Shown: positions 17,335 through 26,635 of the stretch, piece by piece
Layout of the letters: each line of letters starts with the position of its first letter
Position numbering within the stretch: the stretch's first letter is position 1
NCBI RefSeq assembly: GCF_003315175.1
Contig: NZ_QNRQ01000012.1
Location: 75,186 to 139,185, forward strand
Length of the DNA stretch: 64,000 bases
Source: Eoetvoesiella caeni
Lineage (GTDB): Bacteria > Pseudomonadota > Gammaproteobacteria > Burkholderiales > Burkholderiaceae_B
Direction of reading: 5' to 3'
Position numbers and translations under genes: made by a program
Notes under the pieces: model-generated
Database searches by the model: none
The model's input: the letters and a program-made list of their open reading frames with translations, nothing else
Told to the model about the DNA's origin: nothing

Positions 17335-19346
17335 AGCTGAATTCCGTCATCAGGATCAAGGGAGGCCATGCGCGCCACGCGTTGCATGGCGGGGTCAAGC
17401 TGGCTGGGCAGCATAGTGGGACGCTCATCGTCATCAAGCAGCGACAAGTCGCTGACCGGGTATTCGGGTTCGGGGCTGTAGGCAATAACGTCCTCAAGCT
17501 CAGGCTGGTGACGTGGGCCGCCATCGTCCGCCGTGCCGGTCATGTCATGGTTTTCCATCGCCTCGACAGTGGCGGAAACAGTCGGAATCGCCAGTCCGTC
17601 CCAGTCGTCAGGACGGGCTGGCGGCGCATCCGCATAGCGCCCAGCAGCCAGCGCGGGCGGCTGCAACACCCGTTGCGAGAAATTGACATCGGCGTAATAG
17701 CGCAGTTTCTTCGCCTTGATCGGCGCCACGCTGGACACCATCACCACGGCTTCATCCGGTGGAAGCTGCATCACTTCGCCGGGGGTCAAGAGTGGCCGCG
17801 CCGTTTCCTGGCGCGACACCATGAGGTGTCCCAGCCAGGGCGCAAGGCGATGGCCGGCATAATTGCGCTGGGCGCGCAGCTCGGTAGCGGTTCCAAGGGT
17901 TTCGGAAATACGCTTGGCCGTGCGTTCGTCATTGGTGGCGAAGGTCACACGGACATGGCAGTTATCCAGAATCGAATGGTTCTGTCCGTAGGCTTTGTCG
18001 ATCTGATTGAGCGACTGCGAGATCAGAAAGCTGCGAATACCGTAGCCCGCCATGAAGGCCAGCGCCGTCTCGAAGAAGTCCAGACGGCCCAGCGCCGGAA
18101 ACTCATCAAGCATCAGCAGCAGCTTGTGGCGACGCTCAATGCCATCGGAACCGTCGAGCGATTCAGTGAGCCGCCGCCCGATCTGATTGAGAATCAGGCG
18201 AATCAGCGGTTTGGTTCGTGAAATATCCGAGGGCGGCACCACCAGATACAGCGATACTGGATGCTCTGACGCAATCAGGTCGGCGATACGCCAGTCGCAG
18301 CGCGAGGTGACTTCGGCCACCGTCGGGTCGCGGTATAGGCCCAGGAACGACATGGCGGTGGACAACACACCGGAACGTTCGTTATCCGATTTATTCAGCA
18401 CTTCGCGAGCGGCAGACGCCACCACGGGATGCGGCCTGCCTTCTTCCCTATCCGCGCCAAGGTGGGCGGTCGTCATCATGCGATGCAGCGTCAATTCGAA
18501 TGGGCAGGCGGGGTCTGACAGAAAATTCGCCACGCCGCGCAGCGTCTTGTCCTCGCCCGCATAAAGCACATGCAAGATGGCACCCACTAGCAGTGCGTGC
18601 GACGTCTTTTCCCAATGATTGCGCTTTTCCAACGCGCCTTCTGGATCAACCAGGATATCGGCGATATTCTGCACATCACGCACTTCGTGCTCGCCCCTGC
18701 GCACTTCCAGTAGCGGGTTGTAGCCGGCCGAGCGGCTATCCGTGGGATTGAACAGCAGGCAGTGCGAGAAACGCGAACGCCAGCCGGCAGTGATCTGCCA
18801 GTTCTCACCCTTAATGTCATGGATGACGGTCGAGGCCGGCCAGGATAGCAGCGTCGGCACCACCAGCCCCACGCCCTTGCCCGAGCGCGTGGGAGCGAAG
18901 GCCAAGACGTGTTCTGGCCCTTCGTGGCGCAGATACTGTTCGTCATGCAGACCAAGGAGGATACCGGTCGGCTGGGTCAATCCGGCCTTACGGATGTCGC
19001 CACTATCGGCCCAGCGGGCCGAACCATAAGTGGTGACCAGCTGCGCCTGACGCGAACGCCAGATCGACATGCCGATGGCGACCACCACGGCAACCAGGCC
19101 GCTGCCACCAGCGATCATGCCTCCGATGTTGAAGACCTCCGGCGCGTAGGCATCGAAAAAGAACCACCACTCAAAGAGACGCCAAGGGTAATAAACCGGC
19201 GTACCGTGGAAATCGAACCAGGGCGCACCCAGGCGCAGCTGATAACCCAAGGCGGCGGCTGTCCATTGTGTAGCGCCCCACACTCCGGCGATCACGATGC
19301 CGAATACGACGGCAATCTGCCCGAACAGTACGTTCGTCCCTTGCAT
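17331..19346 (-). CDS. traG: Type IV coupling protein TraG (VirD4 homologue)
   Basis: Inner-membrane ATPase that brings the relaxase-DNA complex to the mating channel; 671 aa. Two N-terminal membrane segments (IAVVFGIVIAGVWGATQW; GSGLVAVVVAIGMSIW) lead to the motor domain with Walker A APTRSGKGVGLVVP and Walker B KLLLMLDEFPALGRLDFFE. The C-terminal tail is acidic, as in other TraG proteins. First gene of the minus-strand transfer operon; 234 bp of non-coding DNA separates it from the EexN-type gene. Confidence 0.96.
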   Translation of the reverse strand: MQGTNVLFGQIAVVFGIVIAGVWGATQWTAAALGYQLRLGAPWFDFHGTPVYYPWRLFEWWFFFDAYAPEVFNIGGMIAGGSGLVAVVVAIGMSIWRSRQAQLVTTYGSARWADSGDIRKAGLTQPTGILLGLHDEQYLRHEGPEHVLAFAPTRSGKGVGLVVPTLLSWPASTVIHDIKGENWQITAGWRSRFSHCLLFNPTDSRSAGYNPLLEVRRGEHEVRDVQNIADILVDPEGALEKRNHWEKTSHALLVGAILHVLYAGEDKTLRGVANFLSDPACPFELTLHRMMTTAHLGADREEGRPHPVVASAAREVLNKSDNERSGVLSTAMSFLGLYRDPTVAEVTSRCDWRIADLIASEHPVSLYLVVPPSDISRTKPLIRLILNQIGRRLTESLDGSDGIERRHKLLLMLDEFPALGRLDFFETALAFMAGYGIRSFLISQSLNQIDKAYGQNHSILDNCHVRVTFATNDERTAKRISETLGTATELRAQRNYAGHRLAPWLGHLMVSRQETARPLLTPGEVMQLPPDEAVVMVSSVAPIKAKKLRYYADVNFSQRVLQPPALAAGRYADAPPARPDDWDGLAIPTVSATVEAMENHDMTGTADDGGPRHQPELEDVIAYSPEPEYPVSDLSLLDDDERPTMLPSQLDPAMQRVARMASLDPDDGIQL

Positions 19347-19580
19347 GGCCTAGCCTCCGACTTCTTCTGCCTGATTTCCTCGTTCAATAGCGGCACACGG
19401 ATGTGCCTGCCTATGAGCATCGGTGCCAGGTCAGTGCCGGTCAAAGACCGTTATCAGGACAATGCTGATGAAAAAAACATCAATTCATGGAGGGGCGCAC
19501 ACGAAGAAAACGCCGCAGGCGCGGGCGCGTTGCGGCGTGTCAATAAAGAAAAACAGGATTTGTAGGGAAATGCCGACGAA

Positions 19581-19853
19581 TCAGAACTTGGGTGGCGTAT
19601 CCGATGGGGTGTAAGGCACGGTGCCGTCACCGTAGAAGCGTTTGCGCGTGGCTTCAGCTACGCGGTCGCACAGCACATCGCCAAGATTGGCCCGATCCGT
19701 TTTACATTGCGCACGCAACTCTTTGAGCCGTTCGGGGGCAGCGGCCAGTTCCTCGACAGTAGGGATGTCTGGCTTGGGAGCAGGCGCTTCAGATGGACCG
19801 CAACCGGCCAACCCGGCTACCAAAACCAATAACAGCGATATTTTGCGCATCAT
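19581..19853 (-). CDS. EexN-family entry-exclusion lipoprotein
   Basis: Lipoprotein of about 90 aa: MMRKISLLLVLVAGLAGCGP has a basic start, hydrophobic core and lipobox LAGC, and the remainder contains ELRAQCKTDRANLGDVLCDR with two cysteines. EexN-type proteins block entry of identical elements. I set the start at ATG 19853 (19850 equally possible), not the longer frame from 19904, because GGAGG lies just upstream and ATG 19853 overlaps the LysR stop as ATGATGA. The gene is probably translated from the LysR message. Confidence 0.78.
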   Translation of the reverse strand: MMRKISLLLVLVAGLAGCGPSEAPAPKPDIPTVEELAAAPERLKELRAQCKTDRANLGDVLCDRVAEATRKRFYGDGTVPYTPSDTPPKF

Positions 19854-20782
19854 ACCTCCGAGGGATCGGGTTGACGGTAATCGGGTGAGTCTGTACCCGT
19901 CCACTTCAATGTTTCCACACGTCCGATGAATCGTTCCATAGCTTCGGACAGATTTTCATTGCGATGCACCAGATAAGTTGTAAGCGTGGCCGCTTTGCCA
20001 GCCAGGGGACGCGCCACGACGCCACGGTCACCGCATACAAGCATATGCGAAGCGCCAGCCAATCCCAGGGCATACCCTGCCGCCACCAGCGTCACCATCA
20101 TGTCGAACGAGCTTACCCGCTCCAGTATTAGCGGCTCCTGATCGGTCTGGTGCAAAATACGATCTATCTGCCGCGTAAAACCCTCACATATCGTCGTGTG
20201 CCCTAGAACCAAGGGATAACGCAGTAACTCCCGCAAAGGCACCCGGCTATGGTTCAACAGAGGGTGGCGCTCAGGCAGGACAACCCGCAGCGGGTCATGC
20301 CAGACGGGGCGTGCCAACAGTACATCACCCACGTCGCCCACTTGATTAAGGCCCACGTCATACAGGTCATCGTGCAAACCCCGGAACTGTTCCGAGAACG
20401 GCATCTCAAACATGCGCACCTCAACCTCCGGTTCCTGCTCCCGGCAACGGGCCAGCAATGCCGGCAGGCACGGGGACGGCAAGGCGTCCGACAAGGCAAT
20501 ACGCAACTGACGATGATAGCCGTTTGCTACCGCCTGTGTACTGTCCCTGGCCTGCTGCACCATTGGCAGAATGCGTCGCACATGCAGCAGAAACTCATGG
20601 CCGGCACGGGTTAAGCGCGTACTGCGGGTTGTACGCACAAACAGTTTCGCCCCAAGATCTTCCTCTAGCTCCTTAATCGTCCGCGACAACGGCGACTGTT
20701 CAATATGTAGTCGCTCGGCGGCACGTGCGAAATGCAGTTCTTCTGCAACTGCAAGAAAACAACGAAGGTGGCGGAGTTCCAT
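19850..20782 (-). CDS. LysR-family regulator (TraR-type position)
   Basis: Transcription factor of 310 aa. An N-terminal winged helix (MELRHLRCFLAVAEELHFAR, AAERLHIEQSPLSRTIKELE) is followed by a periplasmic-binding-like effector domain. In Tn4371-type elements a LysR gene next to traG is called traR and is thought to control transfer; the inducer is unknown. It marks the last backbone gene before the copper cargo and is divergent from the copper ATPase across 363 bp. Confidence 0.9.
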   Translation of the reverse strand: MELRHLRCFLAVAEELHFARAAERLHIEQSPLSRTIKELEEDLGAKLFVRTTRSTRLTRAGHEFLLHVRRILPMVQQARDSTQAVANGYHRQLRIALSDALPSPCLPALLARCREQEPEVEVRMFEMPFSEQFRGLHDDLYDVGLNQVGDVGDVLLARPVWHDPLRVVLPERHPLLNHSRVPLRELLRYPLVLGHTTICEGFTRQIDRILHQTDQEPLILERVSSFDMMVTLVAAGYALGLAGASHMLVCGDRGVVARPLAGKAATLTTYLVHRNENLSEAMERFIGRVETLKWTGTDSPDYRQPDPSEV

Positions 20783-21145
20783 CGAGCCTCGCTTCAGAAC
20801 TTAGGCGCCTAAGGACGGCATTTAGCGAAAACGCTAGTATTAGAAACAAAAAATGCTGCCGTGTACCATTAGCACATCCTCTAACAGGAAAAGTCACAGT
20901 CGCCCCCTCTCGCATTTATCGGCAAAACCGCTTCCGATATAGATGACGAGTACTACTGATTGATGTGATTTCCTTGCAAATTACCAGAAGATAATTCCTT
21001 TACATAAAGATTACACAAATGTAATGGACTAGTAATCAGAATGTCAGGGGAAAGAGACCCGACTATGGCATGATGAAATTGCATAAGCTTGATCCCTGGA
21101 CGCTGCGTTCCATAATTTCATCTCGCAACAGAAGGCATTGGCATC
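20783..21145. other. Divergent control region between LysR and copper ATPase
   Basis: No gene. It holds the first CopR-type palindrome (21010-21025) and AT-rich DNA around 20940-21020, unlike the GC-rich transfer genes. This is the left junction between element backbone and copper cargo. No clear direct repeats or insertion-sequence ends are visible at it. Confidence 0.6.
21010..21025. promoter_or_regulatory. CopR-type box 1 (copper ATPase promoter)
   Basis: ATTACACAAATGTAAT, a perfect palindrome ATTACA-CAAA-TGTAAT, centred about 128 bp before the ATPase start. The same 16-bp pattern recurs at 32151, 34222, 42893 and 43874, always in front of copper genes. It resembles published CopR/CusR boxes of the TTACA-N4-TGTAA type. 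Binding by the CopR protein at 44838-45521 is inference. Confidence 0.75.
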
Positions 21146-23491
21146 ATGAGCAATAAAAATCTGTCTCCCGAACACGAGCACAACGATGCGCATCCGCCCA
21201 GTCACAACGCTGCCCTTACAGATCCCGTGTGTGGTATGCAAGTGTCAAAAGACTCGCCCTATCACGTCGAATACAAGCGAAGGCACTTTCATTTTTGTAG
21301 TGCCAAATGCATGGGCACATTCAATAAAGCACCAGAACAGTTTCTGACGCCCGCATCGGGCCGAGACGATAAAGACCTTGAACAGAGCGTTGCACCGGGA
21401 ACTATATATACATGTCCCATGCATCCTGAAATTCGCCAGAATCGTCCGGGCAGTTGCCCCAAATGCGGCATGGCGCTTGAGCCGTTACTGCCTAGTCTCG
21501 ATGACGATAACCCGGAGCTCAGGGATTTCTCGCGTAGATTCTGGTGGACGTTGCCCTTCACCATTATCGTTACGGTTCTCGCCATGTTCGGACCACAACT
21601 CGGGTGGTTCAGCATGTCGGCACAAACATGGATCGAACTGGTGCTATCGACACCCGTTGTGCTCTGGGCCGGCCAACCTTTCTTCATTCGCGGTTGGCAG
21701 TCGGTTATCAACCGCAGCCCCAACATGTGGACGCTCATTGGCCTCGGAACGGCAGCTGCATACGTCTATAGCGTTGTGGCCACGGTGACACCCGACGTCT
21801 TCCCAGACACCTTCATGTCCATGGGACGGATTGCCGTCTACTTTGAAGCGGCGGTCGTCATCATCTCGTTGACGCTGTTTGGTCAGATTCTTGAGCTGCG
21901 GGCGCGCTCGCAAACGTCGGCGGCCATCAAGTCGCTGCTTGGCCTGGCACCCAAGACGGCACGGCGCATCAACGCCGATGGCTCCGAAGAAGATGTGCCG
22001 TTGACCCATGTCCACGAGGGTGATCGCCTTCGCGTGCGGCCCGGCGAGAAAGTACCGGTTGACGGCACTGTCGAAGAGGGCAGCAGCTCGCTGGACGAGT
22101 CGATGCTGACGGGTGAACCGCTGCCCGTAAGCAAACGCCCCGGTGACAAGGTGATCGGCGCGACAATGAACACTTCCGGCTCACTCGTGATCCGCGCCGA
22201 AAAAGTGGGCTCGGCGACGGTTCTTTCGCAAATCGTTCAACTTGTGGCACAAGCCCAGCGCTCGCGGGCGCCTATGCAACGGATGGCCGACGTCGTTGCC
22301 GGCTACTTCGTGGTAGCGGTGGTCATCATCGCAGTCGCCACATTGATCACTTGGGGCCTGATCGGGCCGCAACCAAGTTGGGTGTACGGCTTGATCAACG
22401 CGGTTGCCGTGCTGATCATCGCTTGCCCATGTGCACTGGGGTTGGCTACACCCATGTCCATCATGGTGGCGACAGGACGCGGTGCTACACAGGGTGTGCT
22501 GTTTCGTGATGCGGCAGCCATCGAGAATTTCCGCAAGGTCGATACCCTGATCGTCGACAAAACAGGCACTTTGACCGAAGGCCGCCCGACGTTCGAACAA
22601 GCAGTGCCAGCGAATGAAGCAACTGCAGATGAAGTGCTGCACTTGGCGGCCAGCCTGGATCAAGGCAGCGAACATCCGCTTGCTCACGCCATTGTCCAGG
22701 CTGCACATGAGCGCGGCTTAACACTCAGTGCGGTTGAAGATTTCGAATCGGGTAGCGGCATTGGCGTTCGCGGCCACGTTGATGGAAAGCGGCTCGTCCT
22801 GGGTAACACCGCCTTGATGCAACAAGAAGGTGTTGATGTCTCAGTCATGACGCAAACGGCGGAGCAATTGCGCGCAAAGGGCGCGAGCGTCATGTTCCTG
22901 GCCGCAGAGGGAAAATTGACAGGTCTGCTGGCGGTCTCCGACCCAATCAAGCAAAGCACGCCACAGGCAGTACGCGATCTTCAGCACGCCGGCATTCGGG
23001 TCATCATGGCAACTGGCGACGGCATCGCTACAGCCCACTCCGTTGCCAAGCAGCTGGGCATTGATGAAGTACACGGAGAAGTAAAGCCGGCCGACAAGCT
23101 GGACTTGGTGACCAGGCTTCAGGCCGAAGGACGCGTCGTCGCCATGGCGGGAGACGGCATTAACGATGCACCGGCATTGGCGAAAGCCGATGTGGGCATT
23201 GCAATGGGCACCGGCACCGATGTAGCGATGAACAGCGCCCAAGTGACTTTGGTCAAGGGCGACTTGCGCGGCATTTCAATCGCCCGTGATCTGTCCGAGA
23301 AAACGATTGCGAACATGAAGCAAAATCTAGGTTTCGCGTTCGTCTACAACGCGCTCGGCGTACCGTTGGCCGCCGGCGTGCTCTATCCCCTCACGGGGCT
23401 GCTACTTTCGCCAATGTTTGCGGCACTGGCAATGAGTTTGAGTTCAGCGTCGGTGGTCTTCAACGCACTAAGACTGCGCAAGTCCGTCTGA
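21146..23491 (+). CDS. Cu(I)-exporting P1B-type ATPase (CopA/CopF type)
   Basis: Inner-membrane pump moving Cu+ (or Ag+) from cytoplasm to periplasm; 781 aa. A YHS domain (about 26-66, DPVCGM and FCSAKC) and a heavy-metal-binding segment (about 88-115, [20 protein letters not shown]) replace the usual HMA domains. Eight membrane helices include the CPC metal site at Cys427-Pro-Cys429 and the phosphorylated Asp471 (DKTGT); the hinge [18 protein letters not shown] is intact. CopR-type box 1 lies upstream. It leads the left copper block with a Met-rich periplasmic protein behind it. Cu specificity rests on CPC and the ...[11 protein letters not shown] / MSLSSASVV helices. Confidence 0.95.
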   Translation: MSNKNLSPEHEHNDAHPPSHNAALTDPVCGMQVSKDSPYHVEYKRRHFHFCSAKCMGTFNKAPEQFLTPASGRDDKDLEQSVAPGTIYTCPMHPEIRQNRPGSCPKCGMALEPLLPSLDDDNPELRDFSRRFWWTLPFTIIVTVLAMFGPQLGWFSMSAQTWIELVLSTPVVLWAGQPFFIRGWQSVINRSPNMWTLIGLGTAAAYVYSVVATVTPDVFPDTFMSMGRIAVYFEAAVVIISLTLFGQILELRARSQTSAAIKSLLGLAPKTARRINADGSEEDVPLTHVHEGDRLRVRPGEKVPVDGTVEEGSSSLDESMLTGEPLPVSKRPGDKVIGATMNTSGSLVIRAEKVGSATVLSQIVQLVAQAQRSRAPMQRMADVVAGYFVVAVVIIAVATLITWGLIGPQPSWVYGLINAVAVLIIACPCALGLATPMSIMVATGRGATQGVLFRDAAAIENFRKVDTLIVDKTGTLTEGRPTFEQAVPANEATADEVLHLAASLDQGSEHPLAHAIVQAAHERGLTLSAVEDFESGSGIGVRGHVDGKRLVLGNTALMQQEGVDVSVMTQTAEQLRAKGASVMFLAAEGKLTGLLAVSDPIKQSTPQAVRDLQHAGIRVIMATGDGIATAHSVAKQLGIDEVHGEVKPADKLDLVTRLQAEGRVVAMAGDGINDAPALAKADVGIAMGTGTDVAMNSAQVTLVKGDLRGISIARDLSEKTIANMKQNLGFAFVYNALGVPLAAGVLYPLTGLLLSPMFAALAMSLSSASVVFNALRLRKSV

Positions 23492-23533
23492 CCACCAGTC
23501 GCGACGGTGCCAACACTTGAATAATGCTTGAGC

Positions 23534-23567
23534 GTCGCAGACATTGCTGTTTTGTAATGTCCGCGAC
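23534..23567. promoter_or_regulatory. Hairpin downstream of the ATPase, overlapping a degenerate CopR box
   Basis: A 12-bp stem with one mismatch (GTCGCAGACATT at 23534-23545 and AATGTCCGCGAC at 23556-23567) could end the ATPase message, but no T-run follows. Inside it, ATTGCTGTTTTGTAAT (23543-23558) keeps the right half of the CopR-type palindrome and only 4 of 6 left-half bases, 88 bp before the next gene. Either reading is possible. Confidence 0.35.
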
Positions 23568-23605
23568 ATCGTTTCGACAGTTCCTCCTCAGTATAGTGAA
23601 TGCAA

Positions 23606-23623
23606 TGACCATGCTCGTGGTCA
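23606..23623. promoter_or_regulatory. Palindrome before the Met-rich protein gene
   Basis: TGACCA-TGCTCG-TGGTCA is a perfect 6-bp inverted repeat, 23 bp upstream of the start codon and just downstream of a possible -10 (TATAGT, 23592-23597). It fits an operator or a leader hairpin. No matching regulator is evident. Confidence 0.35.
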
Positions 23624-23645
23624 CTTTCACATAAGGAGCGTCATC

Positions 23646-24131
23646 ATGAGAAGGATCCGTTTAGTTGCGTCCACCATTATTCTGAGTTCGGCCAGCGCGC
23701 TGTCGTGGGCTCAAACGACGGACGGGCATAACGCACACCACCCAGCGGGAGCAGGCAACAATGAAACTTCGGTTTCTGAAAAATCGATAGTGGCAGATCC
23801 GGCGCTTCTGAAGCAGAAAATGGATACCCATATGAAGGCCATGCACGCCTTTCATGAAAATATTCAGAAAGCCACACCTGAAGAACGTAGTGCCCTCATG
23901 TCCGAGCACCTCGATTTGATGAAAGAAGGCATGCAGCTAATGGGTATGGCATCGGCTGGCATGCATGGTACGGGAATGATGGGAAACGCTCACTCTCAAG
24001 CTGAGAAAAGCCCGTCGGCAGCACCGTCCGGCGCAGATCACGAGATGATGCTGAAGCGGATGGACATGATGCAGGCCATGATGCAAATGATGATGGACAG
24101 AATGCCCGCAGCAACCACTACTTCCCCATAA
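23646..24131 (+). CDS. Met/His-rich periplasmic protein, probable copper binding
   Basis: Secreted protein of 161 aa with a clear signal peptide (MRRIRLVASTIILSSASALS, cleavage near SWAQ). I chose ATG 23646 because AAGGAG lies 8 bp upstream; the longer frame from 23544 has no secretion signal at its start. The mature part has HNAHH, many Met (MGMASAGMHGTGMMG; MLKRMDMMQAMMQMMMDRM) and a charged helix with HMKAMHAFHE. Such composition is typical of periplasmic copper buffers. I recognise no named family. It lies between the copper ATPase and the DUF3141 gene on the same strand. Confidence 0.75.
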   Translation: MRRIRLVASTIILSSASALSWAQTTDGHNAHHPAGAGNNETSVSEKSIVADPALLKQKMDTHMKAMHAFHENIQKATPEERSALMSEHLDLMKEGMQLMGMASAGMHGTGMMGNAHSQAEKSPSAAPSGADHEMMLKRMDMMQAMMQMMMDRMPAATTTSP

Positions 24132-24180
24132 TCGCGGCTTTCTGTTAACAAACTGCGCTGGCGCACGGGAGGGAGCCAAT

Positions 24181-26406
24181 ATGAACGCGGAAACACGGAA
24201 CAACTCGCAGGGTAAAGGCCGCGACACGGCCAAGCCAAAAACCGATACTGCCAAACTGCCACACCTTGCTACTCTGGCAGAGTATGCAGTTGACACCTGG
24301 CAACGCGGTATCCTTTACGCAGACGTCATACGCCAACGCGGCAACCAGTATCAAGCGCATCTGGCTGAGCGCGTTCCAAATGTTCTGAATTTCCTTTCCG
24401 AAGTGGTGATGTCCGGCAAAGACTTGCCCCGCCCAGTGAACTATTGGCTGGTACGGATAGTGCCGCCTCACGACAAGCCGGCAGATCATATGAAACGACC
24501 CTTCGTCGTGATTGATCCTCGCGCTGGCCACGGTCCGGGCATCGGAGGCTTCAAAGTCGATAGCGAGATCGGCGTGATAATAGACGCTGGTCACCCTTGC
24601 TATTTCATTGGCTTTCTGCCCGACCCCATAGAGGGGCAAACGATCGAAGACGTGATGCAGGCCGAAGCGGCCTTCCTTGAAAGAATAATTGAATTGCACC
24701 CGTGCCCAGAAGGCAAGCCAGCCGTCATTGGCAATTGCCAAGCCGGATGGCAAATTCTGATGACCGCGTCCATTCGACCAGAGCTGTTCGGACCGATCAT
24801 TGTCGCCGGAGCACCGCTTTCCTACTGGGCGGGCTGGCGCGGCCGTGACCCCATGCGCTATACCGCCGGGCTGCTTGGTGGCAGCTGGCTAACTGCAATG
24901 TCTAGCGACATGGGCGCCGGCCGCTTCGACGGCGCGTGGTTGGTGCAAAACTTCGAGAATCTCAATCCAGCCAATACGCTCTGGAACAAGCAACACCATC
25001 TGTACGCAAACGTCGACACAGAGGCGCCTCGCTACCTGGACTTCGAGAAATACTGGGGTGGATACGTCTACCTCAATGATGTTGAAATGCAGTACATCGT
25101 TGACAATCTTTTCATCGGCAACCGTCTCGCCACCGCTGAGCTGCATACCTCGGATGGTGTACGCATCGATCTACGCAACATTCGCTCGCCGATCGTAGTC
25201 TTCTGCTCCTATGGTGACAACATCACACCGCCACCACAGGCTTTAGGTTGGATTACTGACTTATACGGTGACGATGAAGACGTATTAACCCACGACCAAA
25301 CCATTATCTATGCCACGCATGAGAGCGTCGGCCATCTGGGCATATTCGTGTCCGGCGCGGTCAGCCGTAAAGAACATCACAAATTCACTACCAATATTGA
25401 CTTGATCGACGTGTTACCCGCAGGCATATATCGCGCAACGATCACAGAGCCCGCACAGAGAAATGTTGTGGCACCTATCAATAACTTTGAGCTATCAATT
25501 GAGCCAACTAATGTGGCCAGTGTGCGTGAGATTGTTCAGCCGGATCCAGAGAGCGACCGGCGCTTCAACGCTGTGGCGCAACTCTCGAAGATAAATTTAG
25601 GGCTGTACCGCCAATTTTTGCAACCATGGGTACGTCACACATTTACGCCGCAGGCGGCGCAGTGGTTACAGGCCATGCATCCGTTGAGGGTCTCTTACGA
25701 ATGGTGGTCGGACCACAATCCGTTGGCACCACAAATTGCTGAAGCAGCAATCAAAGTTCGCGAGCAGCGCGTAACGATTGATGAGGACAATCCTTTTCTC
25801 CAGATGCAGCGGATTGTGTCGAAAGCCATTACCCAGACGCTCGACCAGTGGCGAGATATGCGGGATTCGGGCTATGAGCGGGCTTTTGAATGGATTTACG
25901 ACTCGCCCTGGATGCGCATTCTCGCTGGACAGACAGGTAGTGATGAGCCAGCCCGCGCGGTGCCTTGCACTTCAGTTGATCACGATACCTTGGTTCAGCA
26001 GAAGCTCGCAAAGCTACGTGCCGAGCTCGCCGAAGGCGGCGCGGTCGAGGCAGGCATCCGAGCCCTGATTTATATTCACCGCTTTTGTAGTTCGATCGAT
26101 GAGCGGCGCGCGAACCTGATGCTCGAACTACATCAGCCAGACTGCCACCGTGGCTTTGACATGGCTTCTTTCCGTCATACGGTGCGCCGCCAAGCCAACA
26201 TCATGCGGCTTGACGAGGTGGCCGCAATTGTGACCCTTCCCCAGTTGCTGGCCCGTGACAATCCAGCCCGCATCCGAGAGATCGCGTACGCTATCGAGCG
26301 TACACGCGACTTTGCGCCGCTGTCCGCAGCAGAAGAGTCAGGTCTGTCGCAGATGTTGAAAGTTTTCGAAGTTGCTGCCGATAGCCCCGCTTTGAGGCTA
26401 CCTTAG
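24181..26406 (+). CDS. DUF3141 protein, PHA-synthase-like alpha/beta hydrolase
   Basis: Soluble protein of 741 aa that resembles the DUF3141 family and, more distantly, class III-type PhaC. The nucleophile elbow reads IGNCQAGW, giving Cys186 where PHA synthases use Cys; a possible Asp346 (CSYGDNITPP) and His385 (ESVGHLGIF) complete a Cys-Asp-His triad with correct order. The N-terminus is Lys-rich and non-secretory; the C-terminal 300 residues are helical. The true substrate is unknown. It follows the Met-rich gene by 49 bp with GGAGG near the start, so it is probably cotranscribed, an unexpected partner for copper genes. Confidence 0.82.
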   Translation: MNAETRNNSQGKGRDTAKPKTDTAKLPHLATLAEYAVDTWQRGILYADVIRQRGNQYQAHLAERVPNVLNFLSEVVMSGKDLPRPVNYWLVRIVPPHDKPADHMKRPFVVIDPRAGHGPGIGGFKVDSEIGVIIDAGHPCYFIGFLPDPIEGQTIEDVMQAEAAFLERIIELHPCPEGKPAVIGNCQAGWQILMTASIRPELFGPIIVAGAPLSYWAGWRGRDPMRYTAGLLGGSWLTAMSSDMGAGRFDGAWLVQNFENLNPANTLWNKQHHLYANVDTEAPRYLDFEKYWGGYVYLNDVEMQYIVDNLFIGNRLATAELHTSDGVRIDLRNIRSPIVVFCSYGDNITPPPQALGWITDLYGDDEDVLTHDQTIIYATHESVGHLGIFVSGAVSRKEHHKFTTNIDLIDVLPAGIYRATITEPAQRNVVAPINNFELSIEPTNVASVREIVQPDPESDRRFNAVAQLSKINLGLYRQFLQPWVRHTFTPQAAQWLQAMHPLRVSYEWWSDHNPLAPQIAEAAIKVREQRVTIDEDNPFLQMQRIVSKAITQTLDQWRDMRDSGYERAFEWIYDSPWMRILAGQTGSDEPARAVPCTSVDHDTLVQQKLAKLRAELAEGGAVEAGIRALIYIHRFCSSIDERRANLMLELHQPDCHRGFDMASFRHTVRRQANIMRLDEVAAIVTLPQLLARDNPARIREIAYAIERTRDFAPLSAAEESGLSQMLKVFEVAADSPALRLP

Positions 26407-26461
26407 AGCTGGTAAGAACTCACCGCGCCTGCCCGAGAAGCGTGGAATAAAACTCAGTAGT

Positions 26462-26623
26462 ACCCTGTCACTCGGCTACAACGCGCTCGGCATACCGCTT
26501 GCAACAGGAGTGCTGTACCCGTTCACCGGGCTTTTGCTTTCGCCAATATTTTCGGCACTGGCAATGAGTTTGGGGTCAGCGGCAGTGGTCTTCAACACCC
26601 TCCGGCTACGAACATCGGTATGA
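26462..26623 (+). pseudogene. 3' remnant of a second P1B-type ATPase gene
   Basis: Bases 26474-26623 translate as GYNALGIPLATGVLYPFTGL and on to NTLRLRTSV then TGA, colinear with the last ~50 residues of the intact ATPase (its [19 protein letters not shown], ending 23491). DNA identity is only about 70 per cent by eye, so this is the tail of a diverged homologue and not a recent copy. There is no start and nothing of the core upstream. It lies directly behind the DUF3141 gene. Confidence 0.85.
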
Positions 26624-26635
26624 ATTGAACGAGTG

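Noticed and set aside
23330..26623. Similar ATPase 3' ends as a recent duplication flanking a composite unit
   Set aside because: The two copies differ at roughly 30 per cent of bases, too diverged for a recent duplication or recombination product.
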